Notes under the pieces: model-generated
What the model was told of the DNA's origin: nothing
Database searches by the model: none
Seen by the model: only the letters and a program-made list of their open reading frames with translations
Made by a program: the position numbers and the translations under genes
From: Channallabes apus
Lineage: Eukaryota > Chordata > Actinopteri > Siluriformes > Clariidae
Assembly: GCA_030522415.1 (NCBI GenBank)
Contig: CM060113.1
Span: 14,372,157 to 14,436,156, forward strand
DNA: 64,000 nt
Direction of reading: 5' to 3'
Shown here: positions 1 to 12,472 of the stretch, one piece after another
How the letters are laid out: every line of letters begins with the position of its first letter
How positions within the stretch are numbered: position 1 is the first letter of the stretch

Positions 1-465
1 GCAAAGCTACAGTGCCTGGTTATCCAGTACTGTAAGCTCTTTTTGCATTTTTTTAAGCCTAGAAATATAGGGCTTCTACTGTAAGTGATGCAATGGAAAT
101 ATGTTCTCTCCTTCCTCTGGAGATCACAAGTTCAATTCCTGGATGCTACAGTTTGAAGCTGGGAGTCTTGACAGCAGATTGGCTGTGCTCTCTCAGGGGG
201 GGGGGGGGGTGGATGGGATACCCACATTTTCACTTCAATCATAGTAACACTAGCCAATCATGAGCATCTATGACCTCATGCAAGCGAAAGGGCGGATAGT
301 GCTTTCCTCCGTGTGTTTTAAACGATGCAGTCAGCTGCATGGCGTTTCCTACGCTGGTTGGTAGTTGTCACCTTAACACAGGAGGACCTTGTCACCTAGG
401 AAATGTTCTGCTGAAAAACCCCGGGTCCTGTCATTCAAGTAGATGTTACTTTGACAATTACGACA
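1..465. other. Intergenic DNA with a 14-base G tract
   Basis: No gene is seen. A run of 14 G lies at 196-209. The stretch around 150-330 (mentioning an inserted-element style 'gattggctgtgctctctcag' word) resembles a dispersed fish repeat, but I see no termini that would define it. Confidence 0.4.
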
Positions 466-720
466 AAAATGGTTGCAGACCAAATATTCTCCGATGGCAG
501 CGTCTCCTTTCAGCAGTATAACATGCCCTGTTGCACTGCAAAATCATTTAAGAAAGACAAAGAAAGAGTTCAAGATCCTCTACATCTCCCAGATCTCTAT
601 TTGATTGAGTGTCTGTGGGATGTGCTTGACAAACAAGATCCATGAATGCTCCAACTTGCAACTTACAGGTCTTAAAGGATCTGCTGCATACACCTTAGCG
701 CCAGACAATACAGTAGGTGT
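466..720 (+). pseudogene. Tc1-like transposase relic, C-terminal part
   Basis: Conceptual translation gives GSVSFQQYNMPCCTAK, then HLPDLYLIECLWDVLDKQ. These correspond to the second catalytic-aspartate block (QQDNAPCHTAK) and the final catalytic-glutamate block (SPDLNPIEHLWDVLDKQV) of fish Tc1 transposases. The aspartate codon is replaced (QQYN), the reading frame shifts and the N-terminal half is missing, so this is a dead fragment. The assignment rests on motif order and spacing. Confidence 0.65.
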
Positions 721-3700
721 TTATCTTTCATGATTTCAGTTTAGTCTTATTTAAAGTATAATGCAAACAAACACAATGTTGCAAATGTGTACTATCAAGG
801 TGTTACTTTCTTTTAGAAACAGTAGTAGTTAGAGATAAGAGCTGTTGAAATTGGGATGAAGCTTTTTATTATTATTTGATAATTATGTGTATATTGAAAA
901 AAACAATAATCTTAAAGAAATTACACATATTGGATCCAGTTCATAGGAAATGCCAAATTTGCATAATTTTTTTGGCTGCAATTAGGCACCTCTAGAGGGG
1001 AAAGCTACCATGTGGAGTGCCATCACACCAGGTGTTCACTTTTGTAAAAATCAACAGTAATAGATTCTATTCTGTTTTTGTAGAACTTACCTTCAATCTT
1101 TACTACTGTGTAGGATTTGTTTAACCGTGGGTTTAGGGCTTGACAGTAAGCTTTACTTGCAATAACAATTTTCAATGTGAAGGAAAAATGATATTTACCT
1201 TTACTTTTACATTTCTTTCATTTTTATATCTTACTATTGGAATGGTGGAAACACACATTCAACTAAAGAAGCAGATCTGGTTCCTCCAAAATACTTTTTT
1301 TTCATGCATGATAATGGAGTAAATCATTTTAATTAAGGAAACTATAAGGTAAAGCACAGATGAAGAAAGCCTATGATGATGTGCATGTGGATGGATGAAT
1401 GAATGCTTGTTGATGTGCTTCCTGAATATACTCATCAGTGGACTTTTTTTTTAAAGAAGAAGCGCATTTTGCTGATGATCCGCAAGTCTTGATTGTTCTT
1501 GGACGGCCTGGTTTAACTTAAAAACAATTATTGAGACAAAAATCCAAAACAGCCAAATCATTTGTTCAAACAACAGCTAATAGGGTAATACAGGTCATAT
1601 TAGAGAATCAGTGTATACAACATCACTTATAGAGTAAATGTAAAATGTAATCATGGGAAAACCTCACAATACGAATAGAGTGGCATGACACCTAACTGGT
1701 ATTCAATGAATAAAAATGGAGAACAGCTGTAGTAAATTAGTTTAATGGTCACAGAGACTAAGATAAATTTTAGGCTGGAATTATGGAGCAGTTAAAGCTA
1801 GTCCTGATAAAAATAAGTTTTATTGTTTATGTTAAAATGCAACCTTTGTGTAGTTGCTTCTTCATTTCATCAGTTGATTGTCCTCGTTCCCTGACATTGT
1901 GGTATTTAGGTATTCAGTTTACATGCCAACTAATTAACTTATGAATTAGTGACCGTGTAAGCTTCAAGCACTGTTTGTAAATTCCCCGCCTGCTGGCATT
2001 ATGCCTGAGTGGAATTGAGACGAAATCATGCATATTTATGATGAGAATGCTGGAGATTTCAATGGGAACCAAATACACTGTGAGTCAAGGATCAGAAAGC
2101 AGTGCAGCTGTTATTCTGGCCCCCTCAGTGACCAACTAAAGACAATTAATGACAGCAGCACCTGTGCATATCCAATTATGCCACGCTATAGGGCGCTATG
2201 GGCGCTATGGGCTTAATGCTTAATCATTGATTAACTGCAGCGTATTTAGCAGAATATTGGATTTCTGGTAGCAAGAATGCAATGTCATATGGTCAATATG
2301 GAAAAGGTCCCATCCTAGACATATCAGACACTTCATCTAACACATAGAATAATTTATATATCACTAGTGTAAGTACCCATCATACTGTAAAATAAGCTGA
2401 TCAGCACCTGGCAAATAACCATTCATAACTTCCCATCTACTCATTATTTTGATTTAATTTTCATAGTGTACATCCCATTTTTTGAGTAAGTAAAGTTGTG
2501 TCATGCTTTTGTTTGTGTTAGGTGAGGATTTTGGCGGCTTGTAAAGGAATTACGGTTGTCTCTGTGTCTTCTGCATACTCTGTACAGTATATACAGTACA
2601 TGGTAGACTATTGTATTGAGTGACGTGTATAGCCATACACACCTTGAGGGAAAAAGCATTATATTCGTCAAAAAAAGCAATAGATGCTGTGACATAATCT
2701 GGCACAAAACTGCTCATAACTTTCGTTCTCCTCAACATTTTAATTTAATTTATTTTATTATACAGTATAGATGATTTGGAATCTACCTACTCAGTGCATG
2801 ATATGACTACGTATATCATGCAGTTCCTACAGAAAGCAGTTCACTCTTTGGCAAGCAAGATGGGAATTACTGTCAGCAAGTGCATGTTCATTCTTTATAT
2901 GTAGCTTAGGGATGAGAAATTAAGGGCAGAGATGTGTTTTGACTGCCTCATCAAAAACACCCACTCATGTCTTTAAGCACATCTCTATCTTTTTCTCATC
3001 CTTCTCTCCCCATTTCTTCTCTCCCTATATCGTCATCATGCAATTACACAGAAAGTCTCTTTCCAGCAAGGGCATGTTTCTGCCTTCGAAATGTAGACAC
3101 TTTACATTTATGATACTCCTACATATTTCAAGGCCACTCTTCAGATAGATTTATGACTTTTTGAGTTTCAAAAGGAAATGTAAAAGAAATACATGCGTTA
3201 CTCCGATTTTCCACCATGTCATTTAAGAACAATTTCATCCCCAACACTACTTGCTTGACTTGTCCTTTATCTGTGACCATGCAACTTGGAATACATTTTA
3301 AACGCAAACATATTCTGAGAACGATTTCCAGGGGGGAAAGGTTGCCTATGTGCCAACATCGAGATTCCATTAGTCTGCTTTTGGTCTGAAGTATCTCATT
3401 GGAGTTGGAAATATTCCTTGCTACTGTTTCCCTGCATTTGCAATGATTCCATTTAATGATGAATCTCTCATGGCTGCCTATGAGAACTATAAAGATGTAT
3501 GTGCAGTGCTGAAGCGGCAGTGGCAGCTCTATTACATAAGTACAATAAGTAATCAGTGTTGTCGGCCGCCCAATATTGCTGCGGTGAAGGAAGCGTTCGG
3601 ATTAGTTTGAGCTCAAACTAGAGTCCTTTATATTTACTCCATTTGAAATTGCTTTGCATCATCTACTTAAGCTGTGATCTTCCTAGTTGATACATATGCA

Positions 3701-4544
3701 TTTTCTGTGTACGTAGGATTGCAGGAGATGATGAAATTCAACCAGGCAGTCATCAGGTCATCAAGTAAAAATTTTATTTACAAGACAACGAACAAATTTA
3801 GGAGTGAATGGCATCTCACATAACATCCTATGAAAGTACTATTTTATGGATGTCATGTGAATCTACAAATACCACCTTTTCCATTTCAGAAATGCTATTT
3901 CTTTTCATTTGGTACAAAAAAAAAAAAATTTTCCCCTGAATGCACATTTGACTGATATCTTTTTGTCAGCTTTGCGAAGACTACAGTATTCCTATGATGA
4001 TATTTAGGAACAATTTAGCTTTTATTCAAGTGTCATTACTATCACCCTTATCCTGTGAGATGACAGTCATCAAGCACCACCTTGGTACAATAGTGGTACT
4101 CATATCTTCTTGCACCATAGATTGCAGGCCTGGTACAAAATGTTTCATGGGTCGGGGCATGTAGTAAGGCCACTGCGTGGACACCAATTATGTTGGATTT
4201 TGTTATGAAAAAAAAAAACACTTCTCAACAACTACAGGTCACTTTCTTTGTCTTTTGTGACAGCATATGATATTTCTATTTGCAATATTCTGGTCAATTT
4301 CCAACACTATACAATAATACTCCACAATTTACTTTACAAGAACCAGCTTTATCTCACCGTGCCTTAAATAAGAATTTACCCCCTTACATTTTTTTTGTAT
4401 GGAATAATGCAAACTGGAATTAAAATGGTCAGTTTTCCATTTACACAATGTCTTCAAAGATTTACAAAGAAGATACATCCGTTTTTTTGTGACAGATGAA
4501 TTAAACCAAAATAAAAGCAAAATTTCATAAAGATTCATACTCAT
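721..4544. other. Gene-free intergenic stretch
   Basis: AT-rich DNA with only short, patternless open frames and no recognised domain or RNA gene. A perfect 18-bp palindrome (tagtttgagctcaaacta) sits at 3603-3620 beside a short GC-rich patch. A-tracts occur near 3917 and 4207. Confidence 0.5.
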
Positions 4545-5085
4545 GGCGCAATATTTTGTATAATCACCTTTGGCTGCAATTATAGCTGTAAGACTCCTGG
4601 GATGTTTCTTTATCAGTTTTTCACATCATAATCCCAATATTTTTTGCTCAGTTCCTCAAGCTCTGTGAGATTGGATGGAAACTGTTAGTGGATAGGAATG
4701 TCAAGTCTTGCCACAGATTCTCAATCAGAATGAGATCTAGGCTTTCCTGCATTATGATGCTACCACCATTGTACTTCATCTTGGGGATAGCTTTCAGGGT
4801 GATGAGAAGTGTTGTCCTATGTGCCAAGGGCAATTTTTGCCAAAGCCAATTTTAAGTCTCATCAGATAACACAACCTTTTTTCCACGGTTGTTGCAGCAC
4901 CTAAATGACGTTAAGCAAAATGGTTTAGTTTTTCACACTCGGCCAGGCTTTTAGGAATGATGTGGCTGTCCTCTGTACATTGTCCCCTATATTTCTCCAG
5001 ATTCTTTAAAATGACCAGTGATTGCTTTTCTGAAAGATGATCTCAAAATCTGCCCAGTGACAAGGGCCAGGCTCCTTTAGGCAGA
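4545..5085 (-). pseudogene. Tc1-like transposon relic
   Basis: The plus strand reads like the antisense of a fish Tc1 transposase: it has 'cacctttggctgcaattata', the 'cttgccacagattctcaat' block (antisense of the IENLWQDL region) and 'ctcatcagataacacaac'. On the minus strand the fragment ILIENLWQDLTFLSTN is readable, but stops and frameshifts break it throughout. No inverted-repeat termini were identified. Confidence 0.6.
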
Positions 5086-5315
5086 GTCACATTTGTCATA
5101 TACTGTATAGCATATATTTATATAAAACCATTAACATATAAACCACCTATACAGCTTTGGTTCCACGAGACCTCTGAAGGTGTGCTGTGATATATGTTGA
5201 AGCACTGTGTTGTATACATTTTTTGTCTGACTACAGTATATATAGTTCAAAGCTAGTATCTCCCCAGTGCATGTTACATCAATTCATACTGTATGTTACT
5301 GTGGTGCGAGCAAAC

Positions 5316-5548
5316 ATGGATGCCTGGACAGGGTGCCAATCCATTGCAGGGCACACACACATACTAATAGCAATTTGGAAACACCAATTAGCCTAACCTT
5401 CAGGTCTTTGGACTGTGGGAGGAAACCCACCAAGCACAGGGAGAACATGCAAACTCCACGCCCACAGAGAAAGGAAGCGAACCTGGCCGAGAATCAAACC
5501 CGGACAGTGCAAGGCGACAGTGCTAACCACTACACTGCCGTGCCGCCA
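5316..5548 (-). mobile_element. tRNA-derived SINE (DANA/Mermaid-like), truncated
   Basis: Read on the minus strand it begins with a tRNA-like head, with an A-box-like 'agtggttagcac' and a B-box-like 'gggtttgattc'. It continues through the shared body (antisense of 'caccaagcacagggagaaca' and 'aattagcctaa') and stops before the usual 3' tail. It belongs to the same family as the fuller copies at 11898, 27800 and 30796. Confidence 0.75.
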
Positions 5549-5745
5549 TGTTTGGATATCTGAACAAAATTTGGACCAATACCCTAAAGAAGGTGAAAGT
5601 TTCTCAAAGAGAATCGTTACTAGTGATAAGACATGGATTCATCATTACGATCCGGAAAGTAAACAGCAGGGTATAGAACGGAAACATCCTCAATCGCTGA
5701 ACAAAGAAAAAGTTAAAAATGTGCTGTAGTTACTTTTCACGCATA
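5549..5745 (+). pseudogene. mariner transposase relic, middle part
   Basis: The frame reads WISEQNLDQYPKEGESFSK, then RIVTSDKTWIHHYDPESKQQ, and ends at a stop near 5729. The block matches the mariner motif VTGDETW-HHYDPESKQQ around the first catalytic aspartate. GDET is altered to SDKT here, and neither the rest of the catalytic domain nor the DNA-binding domain is present nearby in frame. It is a dead fragment abutting the SINE head. Confidence 0.75.
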
Positions 5746-6419
5746 ACAAACCGCGCCAAACAAATTGCACTAAGTGATTTAGAAAGCAATATGAATACAT
5801 ACGTATATATATATTTTATGATTATAGTTTTTTCCATCTACTGTATATTGATTGTTCCCCTATTCCTTTATCCAAGCCCCATAAAGGGTCCTGAGTTTAT
5901 ACTGTATGAATATGCCTCTTTTAAATGAATACGTATCCATATTTAAGCAAAGGACTAACTTCATAAACCTTGAAATGATTAAAGTTTCACATGACCAATT
6001 AGATGTTTAATTAGATGATCCTTTGTATAAAATAGAAATTATTCTAACCACATTATTTAGGTTAATTAAAATGTGTATGAATACATTTTTATTTCAAATA
6101 CAATAAACTCTGATATTAATGTGCTATAATGTATCATTTGAAGTATTTCACATCCTACAGTATCTTTTATTATTTTCCTTTTAGTATGTTAGTCACTGAG
6201 CAGACAGGCTACTTAGCTTTCAGAAAATTAATCTTGCCCTATAGCCAAGGGCCTGTTTGTGTAATTTTATTAGCCACAGACCCAGTTCAGAGGTTACTAC
6301 TTGATGGATATGCAGACATGTGGAAAATAATCTAATGACTTAATATAGCAGGGCAATGCTAATGCTACAGTCCCTATCATGAAGAGTCTTTTTTCAAAAT
6401 GCCTGGATCATTTGACTGT

Positions 6420-6560
6420 GTGTGTACAGTATGTGGGTGCTTATGCCTTGCAAAGAGTTGGCATCCCATCCAAGATGTACTCCACCTGGGTCAGGGACAG
6501 GCCAGACGCCCCCTTTGAACCTATAATGATAAGCAGTATAGAAAATGGATGGACATTTGG
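6420..6560 (+). mobile_element. SINE 3'-end fragment
   Basis: The stretch 'gagttggcatcccatccaag' to 'aagcagtatagaaaatggat' has the layout of a degraded SINE 3' half: the fixed body ('gttggcatcccatcc') and the tail ending in 'gataagcggtatagaaaatggatgg'-type sequence. The head is missing. Confidence 0.5.
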
Positions 6561-6944
6561 AACCCCTGTGTATCACATGAGATTAAGCAAAACCGCAGAT
6601 AGACAGGGGCAACCACACCACCATCACTGGCCAGTCCCTCCAACGCTGAGATTATGCTGCGGGGCATGGGAGCTGGACAGTATACCAGTCCAGTGGAGAA
6701 TCCTGACATATACTTGTAAAGTATACCTGATTCAGCTTTTGTATCTTAATAAAAGTTCATCTGTTATTAAAAATAGGTGTTTCATAGAAATCAGGGTTCA
6801 TACGGATCATAGTGCTACTCTTATTATAGCATTATCTTCCTCAAATACAAGAGCCCAATAATGTGCATGTGTGTGTCATATATTTATTTCTTTATTTTTA
6901 AATGCCTCCATGATATTTCAAGGACAATTACCTGGCACTCAAAG

Positions 6945-7140
6945 CTACAAGGGGCATTCAAGACAAACTGGGGATTGTGATGAAATTTCTCGTCAATGAA
7001 GGCATAAAACCGATTGACATTTACTGAAGAATTCAAGCACAGCATGGTGATGAACATTTTAAAGAAGTCCATATGTGTGTGAATGAGGATCCTGGCCGAG
7101 GTGGTTCACAGTCCACTGCACTTGTTCCTGTGAACATTAG
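6945..7140 (+). pseudogene. mariner relic with N-terminal HTH segment
   Basis: A terminal-repeat-like start ('aaggggcattcaagacaaac') is followed by a frame reading MKFLVNEGIKPIDIY, a stop (TGA, 7025-7027), then RIQAQHGDEHF. This fits the N-terminal helix-turn-helix of mariner transposases. It lies downstream of the catalytic fragment at 5549, so the two come from different copies. Confidence 0.6.
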
Positions 7141-9020
7141 TAGTGAGTAGAAGACCTGAGCCTTGAAAATTGACAGATAACTTGTCATCAACTTGTAGAA
7201 GAGACACATTTGTCTGTGGAAACAGTATAATGATTCACAAACACCATTTGCACATTATATGAACTCTGGAGCTGGGAATTATTGCCACTTCAAATGTGCA
7301 GTCGACCTAGCAATGGCATGCTTTTTCTTGTCTTCAAAATTCTCCAAAAATACAATGAATGCATTCAGTTTACTCACAGAAACTGCTATGTTTTTGCTAT
7401 GTAATGTGGCTGTTCATGGGTTGCCTAAAGTTGGCTGGCAGTAAAAGTTATAAAAGAAAGATAAATAGTGGTTACCATATTAAAATCACATTTTGCTATC
7501 AACCTGTTCATTTGCCACTTTTCCTGTTCCCTTATGTTAACTTTTTAACAGTTATTAATTGTCTATAGATGTTGCATTGTATTGTGATTTCCACCTCACA
7601 GATTCCCCTCAGGAGAAGGTTGTAACTTGCCAGCATTCACAATGTTAGCCGAATTGTCCAATCAATTGCTGCTGTTAGGTCCACCTGATAAGCAGGCTGA
7701 TAAGTATGAATGAGCCACAGTTATGTGGCACGTTTTTCTATTGCTGTGTATTCTGACACTGGACAATATCTTGCCTATTGATTTCACTGCTCACAGGGAA
7801 GCCTGCTGCCATTTACTTTTATGGGGGTGAAGTGATACAGTCTTTTGACTGGTTCATAAGGAGAATACTAAAGCCCATGATTGGACACGATTTGGACACA
7901 CTAACCATGTAATAGTGGCAACAAAAAAAAGGAGGGAGGAAATGTAATTTCCTACCAAATCATTTTCTGTATTTTATCTAGGCACTATAATATAAATAGA
8001 CTAAATTATAGTTTAACATCATTAATATTTACCATTGCTCTTGTCAGTTCTAAACGTACTGTTAATCAACTTACCCTGCAGGAACATTAATGTTCAGTAA
8101 CATTGTAATACAATTGTAAAAAGCTGCCATGCCATATACCCTCAATACCACACCTAATGTTGTTTTGAAAGTAAAAAACATTTTCATAAAAATAGATGAC
8201 CCCAACACAAAATTCAAACACAGCCTCAAAAACCAGAATATCAATATTTACTTACAGTAAAAGATTTATGCTGCTTACTCTTCATTTACATATACTGTAC
8301 ATCCCTGGTCTCTTTACAGTAGTTAGTATCTCCTGAGTTAAGAAATCCTGACTGGGAAAAAAAAAAAAAGACAAACACAACTGCTCTCTGTACGTAACCT
8401 ACTGTATAAATACCAAATATCTCATAAAAACACATTGTGCGACTCTTGATTTTTGTAGCATTATCAAAATAGTTATTCTTTTGTGAATTAATTGTACAAA
8501 TGCAAAATTATTGTTAGTGATAGCTGTAGCAAGAGGCAAATGAGAAATATAAATTTGGAAGAATTTGGATAATGGATAATGTTAGCTACAAAATTTATGT
8601 TAAATATTTAAAATGTTGTTTTAACTGATCTGTCCTGTGAAGTCAATGGATTTTATTTCATGTCTCCAAAAAGATTGAGAACCTGTGCCTTTAAGAACTT
8701 ACTCAGGTGGAACTAGACTTAAACTAAAAGTGGGATGCTGCACAAACTACTAGACGTGGCCAAGAACTCTCTCCCATTATACACCACTTTGAAACAAGAC
8801 AGAAACACCTTAAGTGGGATGCTGAGACCACCAATGCAATCCTTAGAACACCACAGGAAATCATTTGTTCCAGTTTTTTTTTTTTTTTCTAAAGGTTTTA
8901 CAACATCTCTTATTTGTGTTAGAGGAAGCTCTGGGCAAGGTTGTGTTTGGCAAAAGTGTGGACACGTAACATTCTTTTTGCAGTTTTGAACTAAGAAAAC
9001 TGTAGCAGGTTCATTTGTCA
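7141..9020. other. Gene-free intergenic stretch
   Basis: AT-rich with poly-A or poly-T runs near 7922, 8358 and 8876. Open frames up to 100 codons occur on both strands over 8719-9021, but none has a recognisable domain, codon pattern or splice context. Confidence 0.45.
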
Positions 9021-9130
9021 TTATTATTATTATTATTATTATTTTTTTTATTTTTTTTTATTATTATTATTATTAGATGTATTTATTTTTTATTATTCAT
9101 ATTCATATTATTATTACTATTATTATTATC
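9021..9130. repeat. ATT/TTA trinucleotide microsatellite
   Basis: Imperfect (ATT)n tract interrupted by poly-T, ending where the SINE at 9133 begins. Confidence 0.9.
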
Positions 9131-9132
9131 AG

Positions 9133-9353
9133 GGGAAATGGTTGCTCAGTGATATGTTTCTAACCTGCCATGTGGTAGGCCAGGGTTCAAATCCTACCCA
9201 ATGTCCAAACCCCAGCCACTGGATGCAGTGCCAGCCATAAGCCTGGATAAAATGGGAGGGTTGCACCAGAAAGGGCACTCTGCATAAAATAAAACCTGTG
9301 CCAAAGTGCGGATCGGATGGTCCACTTTGGCAACCCCTCAATGGGAGAAGCCA
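9133..9353 (+). mobile_element. tRNA-derived SINE, second family
   Basis: The head has 'ggttgctcagtgat' (A-box region) and 'cagggttcaaatcct' (B box). The body includes 'ccactggatgcagtgc', 'ggataaaatgggagggttgc', 'aaacctgtgccaaagtgcgg' and 'caacccctcaatgggag'. A second, inverted copy of the same family is at 30385-30604. The ends are approximate. Confidence 0.8.
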
Positions 9354-9687
9354 AATGTATTGTCTTGAATTAACCCATAATGTTGTAACTTTGGAACCAG
9401 GATAAATGTTCTTGAATCTTGTTTACTTACGTAATTACTGGTACTGTATATTCATAGTTAAACTAATATATACATGTTACTTATATACACATTACTAATA
9501 TACATATTACTGTGTACAGTGCTGTCATTTTGTAGTATTTTTTGTTCTTTCTGATTCTGTACCTACAGTATATAAAGAATAACTGCTGGCAAGAAAGGTT
9601 CCTACCAGGATGTTATTCAGCACATGAAACAACAGGTGAAACAGGTTTTCAATATTCAGAAAAAAAGTTACTACTGCACCCATTTTA
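9354..9687. other. Intergenic spacer, no gene
   Basis: AT-rich sequence with repeated 'tatacatatta' words and nothing coding. It ends in the TA dinucleotide (9686-9687) that flanks the next transposon. Confidence 0.5.
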
Positions 9688-10015
9688 CACTGCGTTCCAA
9701 ATTATTACGCAAATTATATCTTTCTCTGATTTTCATAATTAATCAATGCAAATGGCAGTCAGTATAATTTTCTAGTCATCAACTATTAGTGTATAATTCG
9801 AGTTCTATTAAACAAATCTATTGATAACAATGCTTATTTCAAAAATTAAAAACTGAAAATGCACTGCTCCAAATTATTATGCACAACAGAATTAAAACAT
9901 TTTATAGGTTATAAAGAACTGAAAATGGGCTTTTGTTGAATTTGCAGCATTAGGAGGTCATATTTACTGAAATCAAAAACTATTTCAATCATAAACATCC
10001 TAACAGGGCATGTTA

Positions 10016-10377
10016 CATCGTAACATAGGACCCCTTCTTTGATATCACCTTCATAATTATTGCATCCATTGAACTTGTGAGTTTTTTGACAGTTTCTGCT
10101 TGAATTTCTTTGTGGGATGTCAGAATAGCCTCCCAGAGCTGCTGTTTTGATGCGAACCGCCTCCCACCCTCATAGATCTTTTGAGGATTCTCCAAAGGTT
10201 GAGGTCAGGGGAGGATGGTGGCCACACCATGAGTTTCTCATCTTTTATTCCCATAGCAGCCAATGACACAGAGGTATTCTTTGCAGCATAAGATGGTGCA
10301 TTGTCGTGCATGAAGATGATTTTGTTACGGAAGGCATGGTTCTTCTTTTTGTACCATGGAAGAAAGTGGTCAGTCAA
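10016..10377 (-). pseudogene. Tc1-like transposase fragment, C-terminal half
   Basis: Two overlapping minus-strand frames carry consecutive transposase pieces. The first includes FLPWYKKKNHAFRNKIIFMH and DNAPSYAAKNTSVSLAAMGI, followed by WPPSSPDLNLWRILKRS. The second is YEGGRRFASKQQLWEAILTS and beyond. The expected NPIENLW around the catalytic glutamate is deleted to NLWRILK, and a frameshift separates the last segment. The catalytic site is therefore destroyed. Confidence 0.75.
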
Positions 10378-10471
10378 TATACTTTGCAGAGGTCAGGGAC
10401 CATACAGGGGTCTACCAGCTCTCTCCCCATGATTCTGGCCCAAAACATGACTCCAGAACCAGCTTGTTGAC

Positions 10472-11294
10472 CAGAGGTGTCAAGTAACGAAGTACAAATA
10501 CTTCGTTACCTTACTTACAGTAATTAGAAATTTTGGGTATCTATACTTTCCTGGAGTAATTATTTTTCAGCCGACTTTTTACTTCAACTCCTTACATTTT
10601 TAAGCAATTATCTGTACTTTCTACTCCTTACATTTTAAAAATAGCCTCGTTACTCCTATTTTATTTCAGCGTGTCATTTAAAAAAATAAATAAAAATCGC
10701 GCCATCCGGATGGAGCGAATTTGATTGTGGTTGGATGAGAAGTATAAACATACCATTCCGACACCCTATTATTTGGTACACGATCCATCTCACCTGCACA
10801 TGACGTCACGTCACACACTGCAGCAAGGACATTTGAATAAAATAGCATTTTCGGTTGATAAGGTTGTGTTGAGTAGACGAAGCTGCCCGTGATAGAGACT
10901 CAAGATTCGAGCGAAATGTCACAACCAACCACCAGCGAGGAAGGTAACAGCACCAGGAAGGTAACAGGAATGATATACAGTACACACATATCCCAAATCA
11001 CTATGGCCGTCAAAAAATACAACAAAAAAACAACAACACATTTTTCTTTTTTTTTATGAGGTGTTAGTGCAGTATATAGGTCAGTGGCACAGCCTAAGCT
11101 TTTATCCTTAATGCTTTTTCCCCCCCTTACGTTACTTTTACACTGTAAGTAGTTGTGAAACCAGTACTTTTACACTTTTACTTGAGTAAAAAGCTTGAGT
11201 TGATACTTCAAATTCTAAAGAAGTCTTTTTAAACCCTAGTATCTATATTGTACTTCTACTCAAGTAATGAATGTGAATACTTTTGACACCACTG
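10472..11294. mobile_element. Non-autonomous hAT-like element, 823 bp
   Basis: The ends are inverted: left CAGAGGTGTCAAGTAACGAA, right ending in TTTTGACACCACTG. The subterminal 'acttcgttacc' / 'cttgagtaaaaagcttgagt' sequences are shared with the shorter copies at 50684, 54276 and 57868. There is no coding capacity. The 8-bp flanks here do not match, so the target duplication is eroded or rearranged. hAT assignment comes from the clean 8-bp duplication around the 50684 copy. Confidence 0.75.
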
Positions 11295-11499
11295 CATGTA
11301 CTGTATGCCAGGGCCCACTGCAACTGTTTCTGCTTGTGAGCATTGATTAGGGGTGGCCGAATAGTAGGTTTATGCACAACTGCAAGCCTCTAAAGGATCC
11401 TACACCTTGAGGTTTGTGGGACTCCAGACGTACCAGCAGCTTCAATGGCATTTTAGCAGCTGCTCTTTTAATCCGATAAATTTGTCTTGCAGACACTAT

Positions 11500-11785
11500 A
11501 TATATATTATTATATATATTATATATATATATATATAATTGCAGAGAGTATATATACTGTATATATACTCTCCCCACCTATATTTCTATATTTTGAAATT
11601 TTTTATTATGCCCTTATTTGTACAGTTTATTTTACTAATTAAATTTATTTCTTTAATATTTCTTTTTATTGATATTTATTTTTTTTTACCTATAAGCTTT
11701 GATTTTCTTTTTAAGGTCACTGGCGGTCGTGTAAGAATTTCACTGCATATCGTACTGTGTATGTGACAAAATTTGAATTTGAAAC
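11500..11785 (+). mobile_element. Probable non-LTR retrotransposon 3' tail
   Basis: A TA-rich microsatellite (about 11498-11536) is followed by T-rich DNA and 'gtaagaatttcactgcatat', 'gtatgtgacaaaatttgaat', 'ttgaa'. The last words are the common teleost retroelement 3' end. It interrupts the antisense Tc1 transposase reading. The 5' limit is approximate. Confidence 0.45.
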
Positions 11786-11897
11786 TTCTTCATTCTGCCT
11801 TTATCTGCACGAATCTGTCTGTGCGCTGAATCAGCCACAAATGTCTTCACAGTACGATGACTTTTCGTGAAATATCTAATGTTTCTATACCTTGTCC

Positions 11898-12260
11898 ATT
11901 CATTCATCGTCTATACCGCTTTATCCTGTATTTAGGGTCGCGGGGACCTGGAGCCTATCCCAGGAAACTCAGGGCACGAGGCAGGGTACACCCTGGACAG
12001 CGTGTCAATCCATCGCAGAGCACACACACACACACACACTCATTCACACACTATGGTCAATTTGGGAATGCCAATTAGCCTAATCTGCATGTCTTTGGAC
12101 TGTGGGAGGAAACCGGAGTACCCGGAGGAAACCCACCAAGCACGGGGAGAACATGCAAACTCCATGCACACAGAGACGGGAATCGAGCCTGGCCGGGAAT
12201 CGAACCCGGACCCTGGAGGTGCAAGGCGACAGTGCTAACCACTACACCACCGTGCCGCCG
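11898..12260 (-). mobile_element. tRNA-derived SINE (DANA/Mermaid-like), full copy
   Basis: This 363-bp copy is flanked by a perfect 9-bp target duplication, ACCTTGTCC, at 11889-11897 and 12261-12269. On the minus strand it starts 'cggcggcacggtggtgtagt', has A-box 'tggtgtagtggtt' and B-box 'gggttcgattcc', contains a CA microsatellite, and ends 'ggataaagcggtatagacga' plus a short (tgaa)n tail. It splits the Tc1 transposase at the target site. Confidence 0.92.
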
Positions 12261-12472
12261 ACCTTGTCCAAAGCATTGCAATATTTGACGCTTTTCGGTA
12301 GCAGAGAGATCCTTTTTCTTTCCCATATTGCTTGAAACCTGTGGCCTGCTTAATAATGTGGAACAACCTTCTTCAGTACTTTTCCTTTAATTGGGCTTAT
12401 CTGGCAAACTAATTATCAATACATTATAAATACATAGTTACTGTGTCTTATTTGCCTAATTCATCTGTTTGC

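Larger units (their letters stand above)
9688..12420 (-). mobile_element. Tc1-like transposon, degraded, with three nested insertions
   Basis: The element begins after TA with 'cactgcgttccaaattatta'. A related inner repeat ('cactgctccaaattattatg') at 9862 gives it an IR/DR-type end. Antisense transposase segments are legible at about 10016-10470, 11300-11500, 11786-11897 and 12261-12350. Minus-strand protein pieces include IFMHDNAPSYAAKNTSVSLA and WPPSSPDLN, the DN and SPDLN blocks of Tc1 transposases. The host element is interrupted by a hAT MITE (10472-11294), a retrotransposon-like AT-rich tail (about 11500-11785) and a SINE (11898-12260). The right terminus is not recognisable; 12420 is where family-like sequence fades. 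Confidence 0.75.

Noticed and set aside
10472..11294. Target duplication for the first hAT copy
   Set aside because: The adjacent 8-mers (TTGTTGAC and CATGTACT) do not match, so no duplication is claimed.
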